Part shown: piece after piece, positions 41,076-49,949 of the stretch | Numbering within the stretch: position 1 is the stretch's first letter | Layout: every line of letters starts with the position of its first letter | Assembly: GCA_937925845.1 (NCBI GenBank) | Contig: CALAML010000040.1 | Location: 1 to 64,000, forward strand | From: an uncultured Acidimicrobiales bacterium | GTDB taxonomy: Bacteria; Actinomycetota; Acidimicrobiia; Acidimicrobiales; CALAML01 | Reading direction: 5' to 3' | Length of the DNA stretch: 64,000 nucleotides | Notes under the pieces: generated by a model | Seen by the model: only the letters and a program-made list of their open reading frames with translations | Databases searched by the model: none | What the model was told of the DNA's origin: nothing | Made by a program: the position numbers and the translations under genes

Positions 41076-43376
41076 CTACTCGACCTCAAGCAGTTGTTCG
41101 GCGCCGTTGGTGAAGATCACGGCCCACTCTTCCATGGTGGCGATGGGCGAGACGTAGTGGCCGCCTCCACTCTCCTGAGTGACCACGGTGACGAAGCCCG
41201 GCAGATCGAGGTCTTCGAAGGTGAGTTCGCCGTCGACCATGAGGGAGTCCCCATCGCACTCTTCGCGGATCACTTCGGAGAGGCGGCATCGGCCGCCCTG
41301 CTCACGGAGGTCGTCGATCGCTGCATCAAATTCGGCCTCGGCACACTCCTCGGCGGTCCAGTCATCGGCGTCAACAAAGCCGTCCTGGAAGGTGACGGTG
41401 GTTCGTGAGCGACCACAGGTGCCTTCCCGAAGCTCGAACTCGACCGTTACCGTGTCGCCGAAGTCATCGAGCCAGCTGAACTCACCCTCGCCCTCGACCA
41501 TCGTCACCCGGGTTCCGCCGGTGATGGCGCTGGTCTCCACCAGTTCGAGGTTTTCGAAACGGCCGTCGAGACGATCGTCAAAGTCGCCCAGGCTGTCGCG
41601 GATGTCGGACTCGAAGGCCACAAAGTAGTCGTGGACCACCGGGAACTCGTCCGGGTTCAGGGTGGCGAGGATTTCCTCAACGTCACCGTCAGCGCTGGCA
41701 TCGAGGAATGCTTCGAAGGCCTCCGAAGCGCTATCGGAGCCGCCCGACGCGTTCTCACGGGAGGCGGTGAAGTCGGCCGGACCGGCGCCGAGCGCCTCCC
41801 GGGCGTATTCCGCCATGGTGTACATCGGGCTCACATACCAGCGCCCACCCTCTCGAATCGACATGAAATAGACACCGGTGATGCCGTCGCCGTCCATGTT
41901 GAAGTCGTCTGAGTTGAAATCGTCAGCGCAGTCGTTGCCCGAATCAGACGCGGCCTCGGGACCAGTAATGGTGAACTCCCAGTCGAGGCAGAGGTCGGAG
42001 TCGAGGGTGGCTCGGGCAAACACGGTGGTCTCACGAACCTCCGCGGCCTCTGCCGGATCGTCAACAAAATCTTCGATCAGGTCGTCGCTCAGATCAGCAC
42101 CGTCGAATTCGAAGGTCATGGTGCCGCCCCGGATGTAGACCTTGGCCACATCGGGATGCAGCATCTCCACCTCAGAGTCGTACTCAAGCTCCACGTTGTA
42201 GGCGTTGGTGAACTCTTCGAGAGCATCAAAGGGGTTGCCCTCAAAGCTGTCGTTGTTGTTCATGCTGTCCTCGATGGCACCGGCAACGGTTTCTTCGCGG
42301 AACAGCTGAGCAATATCGCTATTCCAAGCGTCGTCGAAGTAGGCGACCTCGCTCGGCGGCAGCAGCGATGCTGAGCCCAGGATCTGACCATTGAGGAAGG
42401 ACTCGGAAAGGTCGTCGACCGCAGCCTCTGGCGAGGCGGCGCCACCGCCATCGCCGCGAAGTGCCCGAAAGCCAAGCAGGCCAACAACGCCGAGGGCGAT
42501 AACGCCGAGCAACAGGCCGGCACCGGCGATGGCCTTCCCACGGCCCTTCTTTTCCGGAGTCGGCAGGGCCAAGGGAGAGTCGGGGGCCGGCGGTAGGCCG
42601 TGGGGGCCAACACCGGGCTGCTGTGGCGCACCAGGAACGCCCGGTTGGCCGGGCCCACCGGGCTGGCCAGGTTGACCGGGTTGACCGGGGACGTAACCAA
42701 CCTGAGGGCCACCGGGTTGTCCGTATCCAGGCTGGGCACCGGGTTGGGCGCCGGCGAGCGGCGGACCCGAGGGCCAACCGGGGTTTGCGATATGGGCAGT
42801 GGCGCCTGGGTTGGGGGCACCGGCCTGGGGCTGACCGGGCAATGGTTGGTGGGGTGGCCGAGCATCAGCGGCCGGACCCCAACCGGATGGTGAACCTTGA
42901 GTTGGTGCTTGTGCATCTTGGACCGGTGCTGGTGGGGCCGGAGTTTGGCCGGCCGTTTGTGGAGCGCCGAAGTTCTGGGGGTGCGCCTGGCCCGGATCAC
43001 CTGACGCCGGAAGGCCCCCGATTTGGGTGGGGGCTGCAGCCTCAGGCGACGTAAGCGGCACGCTAGGACTGGGTTCGCTAGGCGGAGTGGCCTGAGGCGG
43101 TGGAGTGGCATGGGCCGGCGGTACGGGCGGAGCGGCTTGGCTAAAGGTCTGGGTGGCTTGCGCCGGTGGGACCACATCACCCGGTGCTGGACTGTTCGGC
43201 GCATTCGGCGGCTCAGCGGCAGGACTGGCGAAGGGGCCAGGTGTGGATGTGGGTTCGTTCGGGACCGCCGGTCCGGAGCTCGGGTCCGCTGTGGCTGCGG
43301 CCGGCTGATGCCCGCATCGAGAGCAAGCCTGCTGAGCGTCATCGAGACGCAGACCACATGAATCACAAAATCCCAT
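41076..43376 (-). CDS. zinc-ribbon membrane protein with collagen-like and extracellular repeats
   Basis: Large protein (766 aa) of unknown function. Residues 1-25 are a zinc ribbon (CDSCG and CSRCG). Residues about 25-250 are Pro/Gln/Gly-rich, with collagen-like GQPGQPGGPGQPG triplets near 225-250. One transmembrane helix (AGLLLGVIALGVVGLLGF) follows at about 280-305, then a 450-residue acidic extracytoplasmic region. That region has two related halves, each with an SFLNG or AFLDAS-type beginning and a CLDWEF or CGRS-type Cys strand. The topology (cytoplasmic ribbon, linker, helix, outer domain) resembles zinc-ribbon-TM proteins of Actinobacteria. GGAG precedes the ATG at 8 bases. Confidence 0.72.
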   Translation of the reverse strand: MGFCDSCGLRLDDAQQACSRCGHQPAAATADPSSGPAVPNEPTSTPGPFASPAAEPPNAPNSPAPGDVVPPAQATQTFSQAAPPVPPAHATPPPQATPPSEPSPSVPLTSPEAAAPTQIGGLPASGDPGQAHPQNFGAPQTAGQTPAPPAPVQDAQAPTQGSPSGWGPAADARPPHQPLPGQPQAGAPNPGATAHIANPGWPSGPPLAGAQPGAQPGYGQPGGPQVGYVPGQPGQPGQPGGPGQPGVPGAPQQPGVGPHGLPPAPDSPLALPTPEKKGRGKAIAGAGLLLGVIALGVVGLLGFRALRGDGGGAASPEAAVDDLSESFLNGQILGSASLLPPSEVAYFDDAWNSDIAQLFREETVAGAIEDSMNNNDSFEGNPFDALEEFTNAYNVELEYDSEVEMLHPDVAKVYIRGGTMTFEFDGADLSDDLIEDFVDDPAEAAEVRETTVFARATLDSDLCLDWEFTITGPEAASDSGNDCADDFNSDDFNMDGDGITGVYFMSIREGGRWYVSPMYTMAEYAREALGAGPADFTASRENASGGSDSASEAFEAFLDASADGDVEEILATLNPDEFPVVHDYFVAFESDIRDSLGDFDDRLDGRFENLELVETSAITGGTRVTMVEGEGEFSWLDDFGDTVTVEFELREGTCGRSRTTVTFQDGFVDADDWTAEECAEAEFDAAIDDLREQGGRCRLSEVIREECDGDSLMVDGELTFEDLDLPGFVTVVTQESGGGHYVSPIATMEEWAVIFTNGAEQLLEVE

Positions 43377-43396
43377 TACACGAGCTCCTCATAGTA

Positions 43397-43423
43397 CCGC
43401 CCCTTGTCTGGGCGGCTTTTTGG
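43397..43423 (+). terminator. hairpin CCGCCC...GGGCGG with CTTTTTGG
   Basis: CCGCCC (43397-43402) and GGGCGG (43410-43415) flank a 7-base loop and are followed by CTTTTTGG on the plus strand. It looks like an intrinsic terminator, yet it lies in the divergent region between 43376 and 43657, in the leader of the minus-strand gene. Confidence 0.45.
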
Positions 43424-43656
43424 CAGGTTGAGTCTCTTGCCTCTTGTTCTCAACGATACGAAACGACGTTCGCTTGAGAAATGGGGAGGCATCCCCAATG
43501 TTCCCGCTGCCAAAAGTACAGCCAAGCGGCCAAAAACGCCGGTCGGCTTGAATCCGCTTCAGAAGAAAACGGGGCTTGATCGCTCACGGGCGCGCTCTTT
43601 CGGCCGACGCCATGCCGCACATCTATGCACGGGAAGTGCCACGAAGGGAACGTCCA

Positions 43657-45534
43657 GTGACTGCAAGAGCAACAACAGAAATGGCAATGAGAAGAAGTTC
43701 GAAGGGGGTGACCACAACCGGGCCGAGGGAGGTTTTTGAGCCGTTGGCTCCGGGCCTGACCAAAGTTGTGCTGTTTGTGCTTCTTTGCGGAAGCTTGGCC
43801 GCGGCCTTGCTCTCCGACCAGATCCTCCCAGGTGACAGCCTTCAAAAAGGGGTCGTGGTGGACTTCGGCCCATCGCTTCTTTTGGATCGCGACGGCGCCG
43901 ACACCTCAGAGGCGGTACCGGTGGAGGTCGCCGACGGCCTCTATGTGATCCGCTTGTTTAGCAGCGATGACTCTCACCCGACCAGCTATGTGTCCTCCCA
44001 GGAGAACGAGCAATGGCTTTTGGAAGGGCTGAACGCGTACGGCGACGTTGTGTTCAGCACGAGTCCGTCGCAGGATCTGTGGGACTCACAAACCGAACGC
44101 ACCGACGACGTTGGTACCTATCAAGTGGCGGGCGTTACCAGCATCCGCGCCCGTCATGCCCGGCTCGGCCACTCGATCGATTCGATCAGCGCGGTGAAGG
44201 CTGAGCTGATTCAGATCCCGGTCGACGAGACTTCGCCGGTGGTCGACTTCGGTGACGCTTTGCTGTTGAACCTTGACGGAGCGGACGTTTCCGACGTCGT
44301 GCCTCTGCCCCTCCCGGATGGTCGGTACGGAGTTCGCCTGTTCAGCCGCGACGACAGCCACCCGACAAGCTACGTGTCATCACAAGAGAATGAGCAATGG
44401 CTCCTCGAGGGACTGGACGACTACGGCAACGTGGTCTTTACCACCACTCCCACCAACGATCTTTGGGATGCGGCAACCGAACGTGAAGACGATGTGGGTG
44501 AGTACGAGTTCTCCGGAGTGGTGGGGTTGCGAGCCCGTCACGCCCGCCTCGGTCACTCGATCGATTCCATCAGCGCCACGTTTGTGGTGCTGACACCGCT
44601 GGAGATGAAGCCTCCGCCACCGGTCAAACCGGGACCGACGAAGATAAAGCCGCTCACAAAGAACGACATGGATGCTGCTTGCTTCGCTGAGTACGGATTG
44701 GGCCACAACGCTGTCAGAGTCGGCAAAGACGGTAAGAACGTCAACGGCGGCAAGGACGGCAAAGATGTCAGGGGCGGCAAGGACGTCAAGGGTGGCAAAG
44801 ACGTCAAGGGTGGCAAAGACGTCAGGGACGTCAAGGATGTCAAGGGGGGCAAGGACGTCAAAGGCGGCAAAGATGAAAAAGGCCACGTCAGTGTTCTCGG
44901 CATCCAGGGTCCTGAGAGGCCAAACCAATGGTTCTGTGAAACCGACTTTGGTCGCCTCGACTTCGAAGGGCACTGCGCCGGACTCAAGGCCGTAGCGGTC
45001 CGCGTCCCCAATGGCGGGGACACCCTCGACGACTGGAAATGCCGGTTTGAGGTATCCCCCAAGAAAGAGACCAGCGCTGAGCCAGTCAACTTCAGGCAAG
45101 CCTGTCGGGAACAGCACGGTCGTCAGGCGCAAGCGGTCAACGAAGACCGTCGAGACGCTATGTCATGGGGTTGTCGGATCAACCAACGAGTCTTGCCAGT
45201 GGACGTCGATGCATACTGCGAGGCTCGAGGCTCGGCCCAGGTAAGCGTAAATCGGAACAACGCCCGGTCGTGGAAGTGTCTCTTCGGCGACACCGAGCCG
45301 ATCTACCGGTTCGATGGTGTCGACGTTGATGCCGCTTGCCAAGAGCAGTACAACGGTGCCACGCACGCAACAAACCGAAACCAGCAGTGGGATGGCTGGC
45401 GGTGCAAGCGAATCGACGATCCAGTCAACGTCGGCCAATACTGCTCGGACCTGGGCGGCGAGGCCCGTCAAACGCCGAGAAGTCGATCGGGATGGTCCTG
45501 TGCCTTCACCGGGCCAGACCAGTCAACTGATTGA
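43657..45534 (+). CDS. exported repeat protein with KDGK/KDVK linker and Cys-W repeats
   Basis: Not recognised as a named family. GTG 43657 is preceded by AAGGGA at 8 bases. An N-terminal helix (VVLFVLLCGSLAAALL) anchors or exports it. Two related beta segments of about 110 residues follow, sharing LYVIRLFSSDDSHPTSYVSS / RYGVRLFSRDDSHPTSYVSS and RARHARLGHSIDSISA. Next is a Gly/Lys/Asp repeat tract (KDVKGG units), then about five Cys-containing modules with a W-x-C motif (WFC, WKC, WGC, WKC, WRC, WSC) and likely disulfides. It is probably a surface or matrix protein. The next gene is a methyltransferase. Confidence 0.7.
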   Translation: MTARATTEMAMRRSSKGVTTTGPREVFEPLAPGLTKVVLFVLLCGSLAAALLSDQILPGDSLQKGVVVDFGPSLLLDRDGADTSEAVPVEVADGLYVIRLFSSDDSHPTSYVSSQENEQWLLEGLNAYGDVVFSTSPSQDLWDSQTERTDDVGTYQVAGVTSIRARHARLGHSIDSISAVKAELIQIPVDETSPVVDFGDALLLNLDGADVSDVVPLPLPDGRYGVRLFSRDDSHPTSYVSSQENEQWLLEGLDDYGNVVFTTTPTNDLWDAATEREDDVGEYEFSGVVGLRARHARLGHSIDSISATFVVLTPLEMKPPPPVKPGPTKIKPLTKNDMDAACFAEYGLGHNAVRVGKDGKNVNGGKDGKDVRGGKDVKGGKDVKGGKDVRDVKDVKGGKDVKGGKDEKGHVSVLGIQGPERPNQWFCETDFGRLDFEGHCAGLKAVAVRVPNGGDTLDDWKCRFEVSPKKETSAEPVNFRQACREQHGRQAQAVNEDRRDAMSWGCRINQRVLPVDVDAYCEARGSAQVSVNRNNARSWKCLFGDTEPIYRFDGVDVDAACQEQYNGATHATNRNQQWDGWRCKRIDDPVNVGQYCSDLGGEARQTPRSRSGWSCAFTGPDQSTD

Positions 45535-45650
45535 CTCGATGACTGTCGGTTGAGGGTGGACAGAACCGTCCAGGGCGGGACGGTTCTGCCCCACCCGCGG
45601 CTGGGCTCGGCGGGAAGTGGCGATTGTGGGAGCGGTACACTGGCTGGTTG

Positions 45651-46514
45651 ATGAGCGACTCCCCACAGCCAGCAGCCATCGGGCACTATGTCGATTTGTT
45701 GATGGCCAACCTCACTCGGTCGATCTTTCTCGGCGAGGAGTCACACGACGTCAATATCGCCGAGTGGGAGGGTTTGGCCGATCTTGAGATGGATGCCGAG
45801 CCTCTTCTGGATGTGCTGCGTCGGTCCGGGGTCCGTCTGACCCGCCTCGGCGGCGACTCTGAGCGCAGGCAGATGGGTCAGGACTTCCCGCCGGCGGCGG
45901 AAACGATGGTGGGTCAGAAGCGGTTGGCCGAGGTGCGCAACTGTGTGGAGACGGTCATCAAGGACGGCATTGAGGGAGACCTGATCGAAACCGGTGTGTG
46001 GCGGGGAGGCGTCACCATTTTGATGAAGGGCATCGTGGAGGCCTGGGCCGACCTCGATCCCTACGGTGGCTCTCGCACCGTCTGGGTCGCAGACTCCTTT
46101 GACGGTCTGCCTGCGCCCAACATCGAGAGCTACCCGGCTGATGCTGGCTTGGACTTGTCGGAGATGGCGCTGCTCAAAGTCGACGTGGCGACGGTGAAGT
46201 CCAACTTCGCCCGCTACAACCTGCTCGACGACCGGGTTCGGTTTCTCGAAGGCTGGTTCTCCGACACGCTGCCTGACGCGCCGATCGACAAACTGGCGGT
46301 ACTTCGCCTCGACGGCGATCTCTACGAGTCAACGATGGATGCACTGGTGGCCCTGGAGCCGAAAGTGTCCGATGGCGGCTTTGTAATCGTCGATGACTAC
46401 GGCTCCTGGGAGGCGTGTCGGAAGGCCGTCGATGAGTATCGGGAAGCCAACAACATCACCGCTCCAATCGAGCAGGTCGACTGGACCGGAGTTCATTGGA
46501 GAACACAACGCTAA
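45651..46514 (+). CDS. TylF/macrocin-O-methyltransferase family protein
   Basis: SAM-dependent sugar O-methyltransferase of the TylF type. The SAM site is DLIETGVWRGGVTILMKGI, followed by VWVADSFDGLPAP; KLAVLRLDGDLYESTMDAL and GGFVIVDDYGSWEACRKAVDEY are the metal- and catalytic-region motifs. ATG 45651 (MSDSPQP) is preferred to the track start 27 bases earlier. A perfect 12-bp terminator hairpin lies after the stop. With the FkbM methyltransferase and fucose synthase it suggests decorated surface polysaccharides, though the genes are far apart. Confidence 0.86.
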   Translation: MSDSPQPAAIGHYVDLLMANLTRSIFLGEESHDVNIAEWEGLADLEMDAEPLLDVLRRSGVRLTRLGGDSERRQMGQDFPPAAETMVGQKRLAEVRNCVETVIKDGIEGDLIETGVWRGGVTILMKGIVEAWADLDPYGGSRTVWVADSFDGLPAPNIESYPADAGLDLSEMALLKVDVATVKSNFARYNLLDDRVRFLEGWFSDTLPDAPIDKLAVLRLDGDLYESTMDALVALEPKVSDGGFVIVDDYGSWEACRKAVDEYREANNITAPIEQVDWTGVHWRTQR

Positions 46515-46576
46515 GCGGTTGCCCTGCTTGCCGGGTGTGCAAGCGGTACCGAGGGGCGGGAGGTGGTGTGATTTGA

Positions 46577-46609
46577 GGGGCTGTCGCCGGTTTGGTGGGC
46601 GACAGCCCC
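46577..46609. terminator. bidirectional 12-bp hairpin terminator
   Basis: GGGGCTGTCGCC and GGCGACAGCCCC pair perfectly around a 9-base loop. It is placed between the convergent methyltransferase (ends 46514) and hypothetical gene (ends 46622). Confidence 0.7.
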
Positions 46610-46621
46610 GGTGTAGTTGGG

Positions 46622-47308
46622 TCAGGTCTGTTTGAGGGCGGCTTGTTGGTGGAGTTGGTGTTGGTGTTGTCGGGTTGGGGAGAGGCGGGCGAGTTGGCCT
46701 CGGGTGAGTGGGGGTAGGTGGGTTCGTACTTGGAGTTCGGTTGGGGAGAGTTGGCGGGCGAGGCCGAATTGGATGGCGCGCCGGATGGAGCGCATGAAGG
46801 GGGAGTGGTGTCCGCCTTTGCCGCCGAGTCCGAGGGCGGTGGCGCATTCGCTGAGGTCGATGGTGGTGCCCTCGGGGTGGGCTTCCAGGGTGCGGGCGAG
46901 GTAGCGCAGCAGGAGAGTGGTGCTTGGGCCGAGCACGCCTAGCCAGAACGCTTCGGCATACTCCGACCGAGCGTCATAGCCATGCTTGGCAATGACGGGG
47001 TCGTGCCAGGGGATCACCTGGAGTTGGGTTACCGGCTCCGGCTTCGCTGACGGGCTGTTGTTCGTGTCCGGTTCCGGCTTGGCTGCGGGCGAGGTCGTTG
47101 AGCCGGCGTAGCGATCGCGAAGTGAGGTGGCGATCGCCACCGACCCTGGGGCCGATGGTGGTGGCGGGATCGGTCGGGTCGAGCCGCTGGTGGTTGTGGC
47201 TGCGGTCGGCGGCGTTGGTATCGACCCCGATATCGACCTCGGTGTTGACGTCGATGTCGAATGTGGCGAAGGTGATGGCGCGTGCGGCCGAGCGTTGTTG
47301 TCGGACAT
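46622..47308 (-). CDS. conserved actinobacterial hypothetical protein
   Basis: 228 residues. The first 90 are Pro/Thr/Ser-rich and disordered-looking. Residues about 95-215 form a conserved-looking domain: VIPWHDPVIAKHGYDARSEY, FWLGVLGPSTTLLLRYLA, IDLSECATALGLGGKGGHHS and RRAIQFGLARQLSPTEL. The GLGGKGG..SPF region resembles a helix-turn-helix context. I recall similar proteins in other actinobacteria but know no function. ATG 47308 is preferred to the track start at 47335. Confidence 0.65.
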   Translation of the reverse strand: MSDNNARPHAPSPSPHSTSTSTPRSISGSIPTPPTAATTTSGSTRPIPPPPSAPGSVAIATSLRDRYAGSTTSPAAKPEPDTNNSPSAKPEPVTQLQVIPWHDPVIAKHGYDARSEYAEAFWLGVLGPSTTLLLRYLARTLEAHPEGTTIDLSECATALGLGGKGGHHSPFMRSIRRAIQFGLARQLSPTELQVRTHLPPLTRGQLARLSPTRQHQHQLHQQAALKQT

Positions 47309-47426
47309 TGGATTGCTCCCGGTGAGGATTCTCAAAAAGGGGGAAGTGGGAGGAAAGGTGTTGCCCGCACAACATCAGCTGTTCTATATGTCTTTTTGTG
47401 GAGTTTCAAGTTCTCCACGGGGCTTG

Positions 47427-48581
47427 CTAACGCTTGATGTAGGCCCGCTTGGCCACCTCTTCGAGCATCACCTCGGTGGCACCGCCACCGATTGGAATGA
47501 TCCGGGCATCCCGGGCCATCCGCTCGATGGTGGACTCGCGCATGTAGCCCATACCGCCGTGGAACTGCAGGCACTCGTACATCACCTCGTTGGCCACCTC
47601 GGCCCCGAGGGCCTTCACCCCCGACATCTCCTTCACGTTGTCGACGCCCTGCTCATCGAGCCAGGCCGCGTGGTAGAGCGAAGCTCGAACAGCGTCGACC
47701 TTGGCCTGAGCCATAGCCAGACGCTGGCGAATGGTGCCCAGGTCATACAGCGTGGCACCGAAGGCCGAGCGGTTCTGGGTGTACTCCAAGGTGATGTCGA
47801 TGGCTCGCTGAGCGGCGCCGATGGCCATGCCGATCAACACCATGCGCTCGTTCTGGAAGTTCTGCATGGTGGCGTAGAAGCCCCGATGCTCCTCGCCCAA
47901 GAGCCGATCATCGGCCAACCACACATCATCGAGCACCAGCTCGGCGGTATCGGAACAACGCCACCCGTGCTTGTCGAGCTTCTTGCCCACCGTGAAGCCC
48001 GGAGTCCCGTGCTCCACGAGGAACATGGAGATGCCGTACTTGTTGTCGGGGTCGGTGCGGGCGGCCAGGATGACCAGATCGCCATAGACACCGTTGGTGA
48101 TGAACGTTTTGGTGCCGTTGAGGCGCCAACCGTCGCCGTCACGAACAGCGGTGCTTCGGATGCCGGCCACATCGGACCCGGCGTCGGGCTCGCTCACGCC
48201 AATGGCCAGGATCCGTTCGCCCGAGAGGATGTCGGGCATGAACTCGGCCAGCTGAGCGTCGCTGCCGGAGTTGATCAGATGCGGGGTGGCCATGTCGGTG
48301 TGGACCAACACGGTGGCCTCAAAGCCGCCGAAGGTCGACGCCCCCAAGGCTTCGGAGAACGCCGCCGAAGCGAGCATGCCCAGCCCGAGCCCTCCATGAG
48401 CCTCGGGTACCCGCAGGCCGAACATGCCTAGGGCCCCCATCTGCTTCAGAACCTCACGCGGCACCTGGCCCTCGGCCTCCCACGATTCACCGTGGGGCAC
48501 CACCTCTTTGGAGACAAAGTCGACGGTCTGGTCATAGATCGCTTGCAACTCATCGGTCATATAGATGTTGCGGTGGGTCAC
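47427..48581 (-). CDS. acyl-CoA dehydrogenase
   Basis: FAD-dependent ACAD of 384 aa. GVSEPDAGSDVAGIRS, NGTKTFITNGVYGDLV, RSAFGATLYDLGTIRQRLA and the C-terminal GGGATEVMLEEVAKRAY are family motifs. GTG 48581 has GGAGG six bases upstream, which decides the start. Adjacent to a second ACAD (49892-48660) with a 78-base gap; probably part of the same regulon as the Atu-like genes. Confidence 0.9.
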   Translation of the reverse strand: MTHRNIYMTDELQAIYDQTVDFVSKEVVPHGESWEAEGQVPREVLKQMGALGMFGLRVPEAHGGLGLGMLASAAFSEALGASTFGGFEATVLVHTDMATPHLINSGSDAQLAEFMPDILSGERILAIGVSEPDAGSDVAGIRSTAVRDGDGWRLNGTKTFITNGVYGDLVILAARTDPDNKYGISMFLVEHGTPGFTVGKKLDKHGWRCSDTAELVLDDVWLADDRLLGEEHRGFYATMQNFQNERMVLIGMAIGAAQRAIDITLEYTQNRSAFGATLYDLGTIRQRLAMAQAKVDAVRASLYHAAWLDEQGVDNVKEMSGVKALGAEVANEVMYECLQFHGGMGYMRESTIERMARDARIIPIGGGATEVMLEEVAKRAYIKR

Positions 48582-48659
48582 AGCATTCCTCCCAGAGTGA
48601 TGCTTCCAGGGTAGGCGAACCGTTGCCGGCCCCGGTCAGTCGGTCGTGTCGGTAGTGGG

Positions 48660-49892
48660 TCAGCCGGCGTCGGTGCGGCGGCGGGTTTCGGCCCAGGTCA
48701 GGCCCTTTTCGAGGTTGGGCTCACGAGGTAGGCCCAGCACCATCTCGGCCACGATGTTTCGTTGCACCGCGAAGGTGCCGCCGCCAAGGGTGAGCGCGGG
48801 AGAGAACAGAAAACCGTAGTGCCAGACCGGATCCACGCCAGGGAACTGGTCGCCGCCGAGGTTGATCTCGGTGGCACCGGATGAGGCCCCTTCGGACAGC
48901 TCTCCGATGGGTCCGGAACCCTGAAGCATCCCGGCCGCACCAACCAACTCCTTCGACAGCTCCATCACGTGCTGACCGTGTTCGTCGGCCATGATCTTTT
49001 GGATCGACGCCTCCGGCCCCGGCGTCCGGCCGGCCAAGCGGGCACTGAGGGTGCGCAACCGGTTCAACCGCAACACCTCGGCCTCGATGTGAAGAGCGGC
49101 GAGGCGTTGTCGTTCCTGAGCGGTGCGCTCACCGGGCATGTTTCGTACAAGGTCCAGCAGGATCTCGGCCGATGGTCCGGCGCCCCAGAGCGAACCGGCC
49201 GACGACAGGCTCACCCGCTCATTCGACAGCGTGACTTTGGCCAGTCGCCAGCCGTCACCCTCCTCACCAACCCGCAGGTTGGCCGGGATACGAACGTTGT
49301 CGAAGAACACCTGGTTGAACGAATGGGCCGTGGTCATATCGACAATCGGCGTCATGGTGATGCCGGGCAGATCCATCGGACAAATGAAGTACGACACGCC
49401 CCGATGCTTGGCCACATCCGGATCGGTACGGGCGATCAGAATCCCGAACTGTGACACATGGGCGCCGCTCGACCAGATCTTCGACCCGTTCACCACATAC
49501 TCATCGCCATCGCGCTCGGCCCGAGTACCGAGCGCGGCGAGATCGGAGCCGGCATCGGGCTCGCTGAAGAGCTGACACCAGATCTCCTTAGCCGCCAGCA
49601 TCGGCGGCAGATACCGCTGCTTCTGCTCGTCGCTTCCCGCAGCCAGAATCGTCGGGCCAGCCCAGCCGATACCGATCGGGTTGGAGGGTCGTCGGATATC
49701 GGCCCGATTCAGCTCGTCGGCAATGATCAGCTGGGTCATGGGCTCGGCCGCCAAGCCAAAGGGTTCGGGCCAGTGGGCGGCCACGTATCCGGCGTCGGCC
49801 AATTCGGTAAACGAGGGGTCGGGGTTGGCCGCGATCCACTCCCGCACTTCGAGGCGACGAGGGTCGTCTTCAGGAGGAAAGTCGAAATCCAT
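48660..49892 (-). CDS. acyl-CoA dehydrogenase
   Basis: Second ACAD of the region, 410 aa: QLFSEPDAGSDLAALGTRA, NGSKIWSSGAHVSQFGIL and the C-terminal GGGTFAVQRNIVAEMVLGLPRE. It follows the AtuA-like gene after 57 bases and is likely the citronellyl- or acyl-CoA dehydrogenase of that set (AtuD-like by position). Confidence 0.89.
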   Translation of the reverse strand: MDFDFPPEDDPRRLEVREWIAANPDPSFTELADAGYVAAHWPEPFGLAAEPMTQLIIADELNRADIRRPSNPIGIGWAGPTILAAGSDEQKQRYLPPMLAAKEIWCQLFSEPDAGSDLAALGTRAERDGDEYVVNGSKIWSSGAHVSQFGILIARTDPDVAKHRGVSYFICPMDLPGITMTPIVDMTTAHSFNQVFFDNVRIPANLRVGEEGDGWRLAKVTLSNERVSLSSAGSLWGAGPSAEILLDLVRNMPGERTAQERQRLAALHIEAEVLRLNRLRTLSARLAGRTPGPEASIQKIMADEHGQHVMELSKELVGAAGMLQGSGPIGELSEGASSGATEINLGGDQFPGVDPVWHYGFLFSPALTLGGGTFAVQRNIVAEMVLGLPREPNLEKGLTWAETRRRTDAG

Positions 49893-49949
49893 GGCGGTGC
49901 TTTCGGTCGGTGGGGCTGCAGTTGGCGGTGTGGCGATGGTTTCGTGGGC

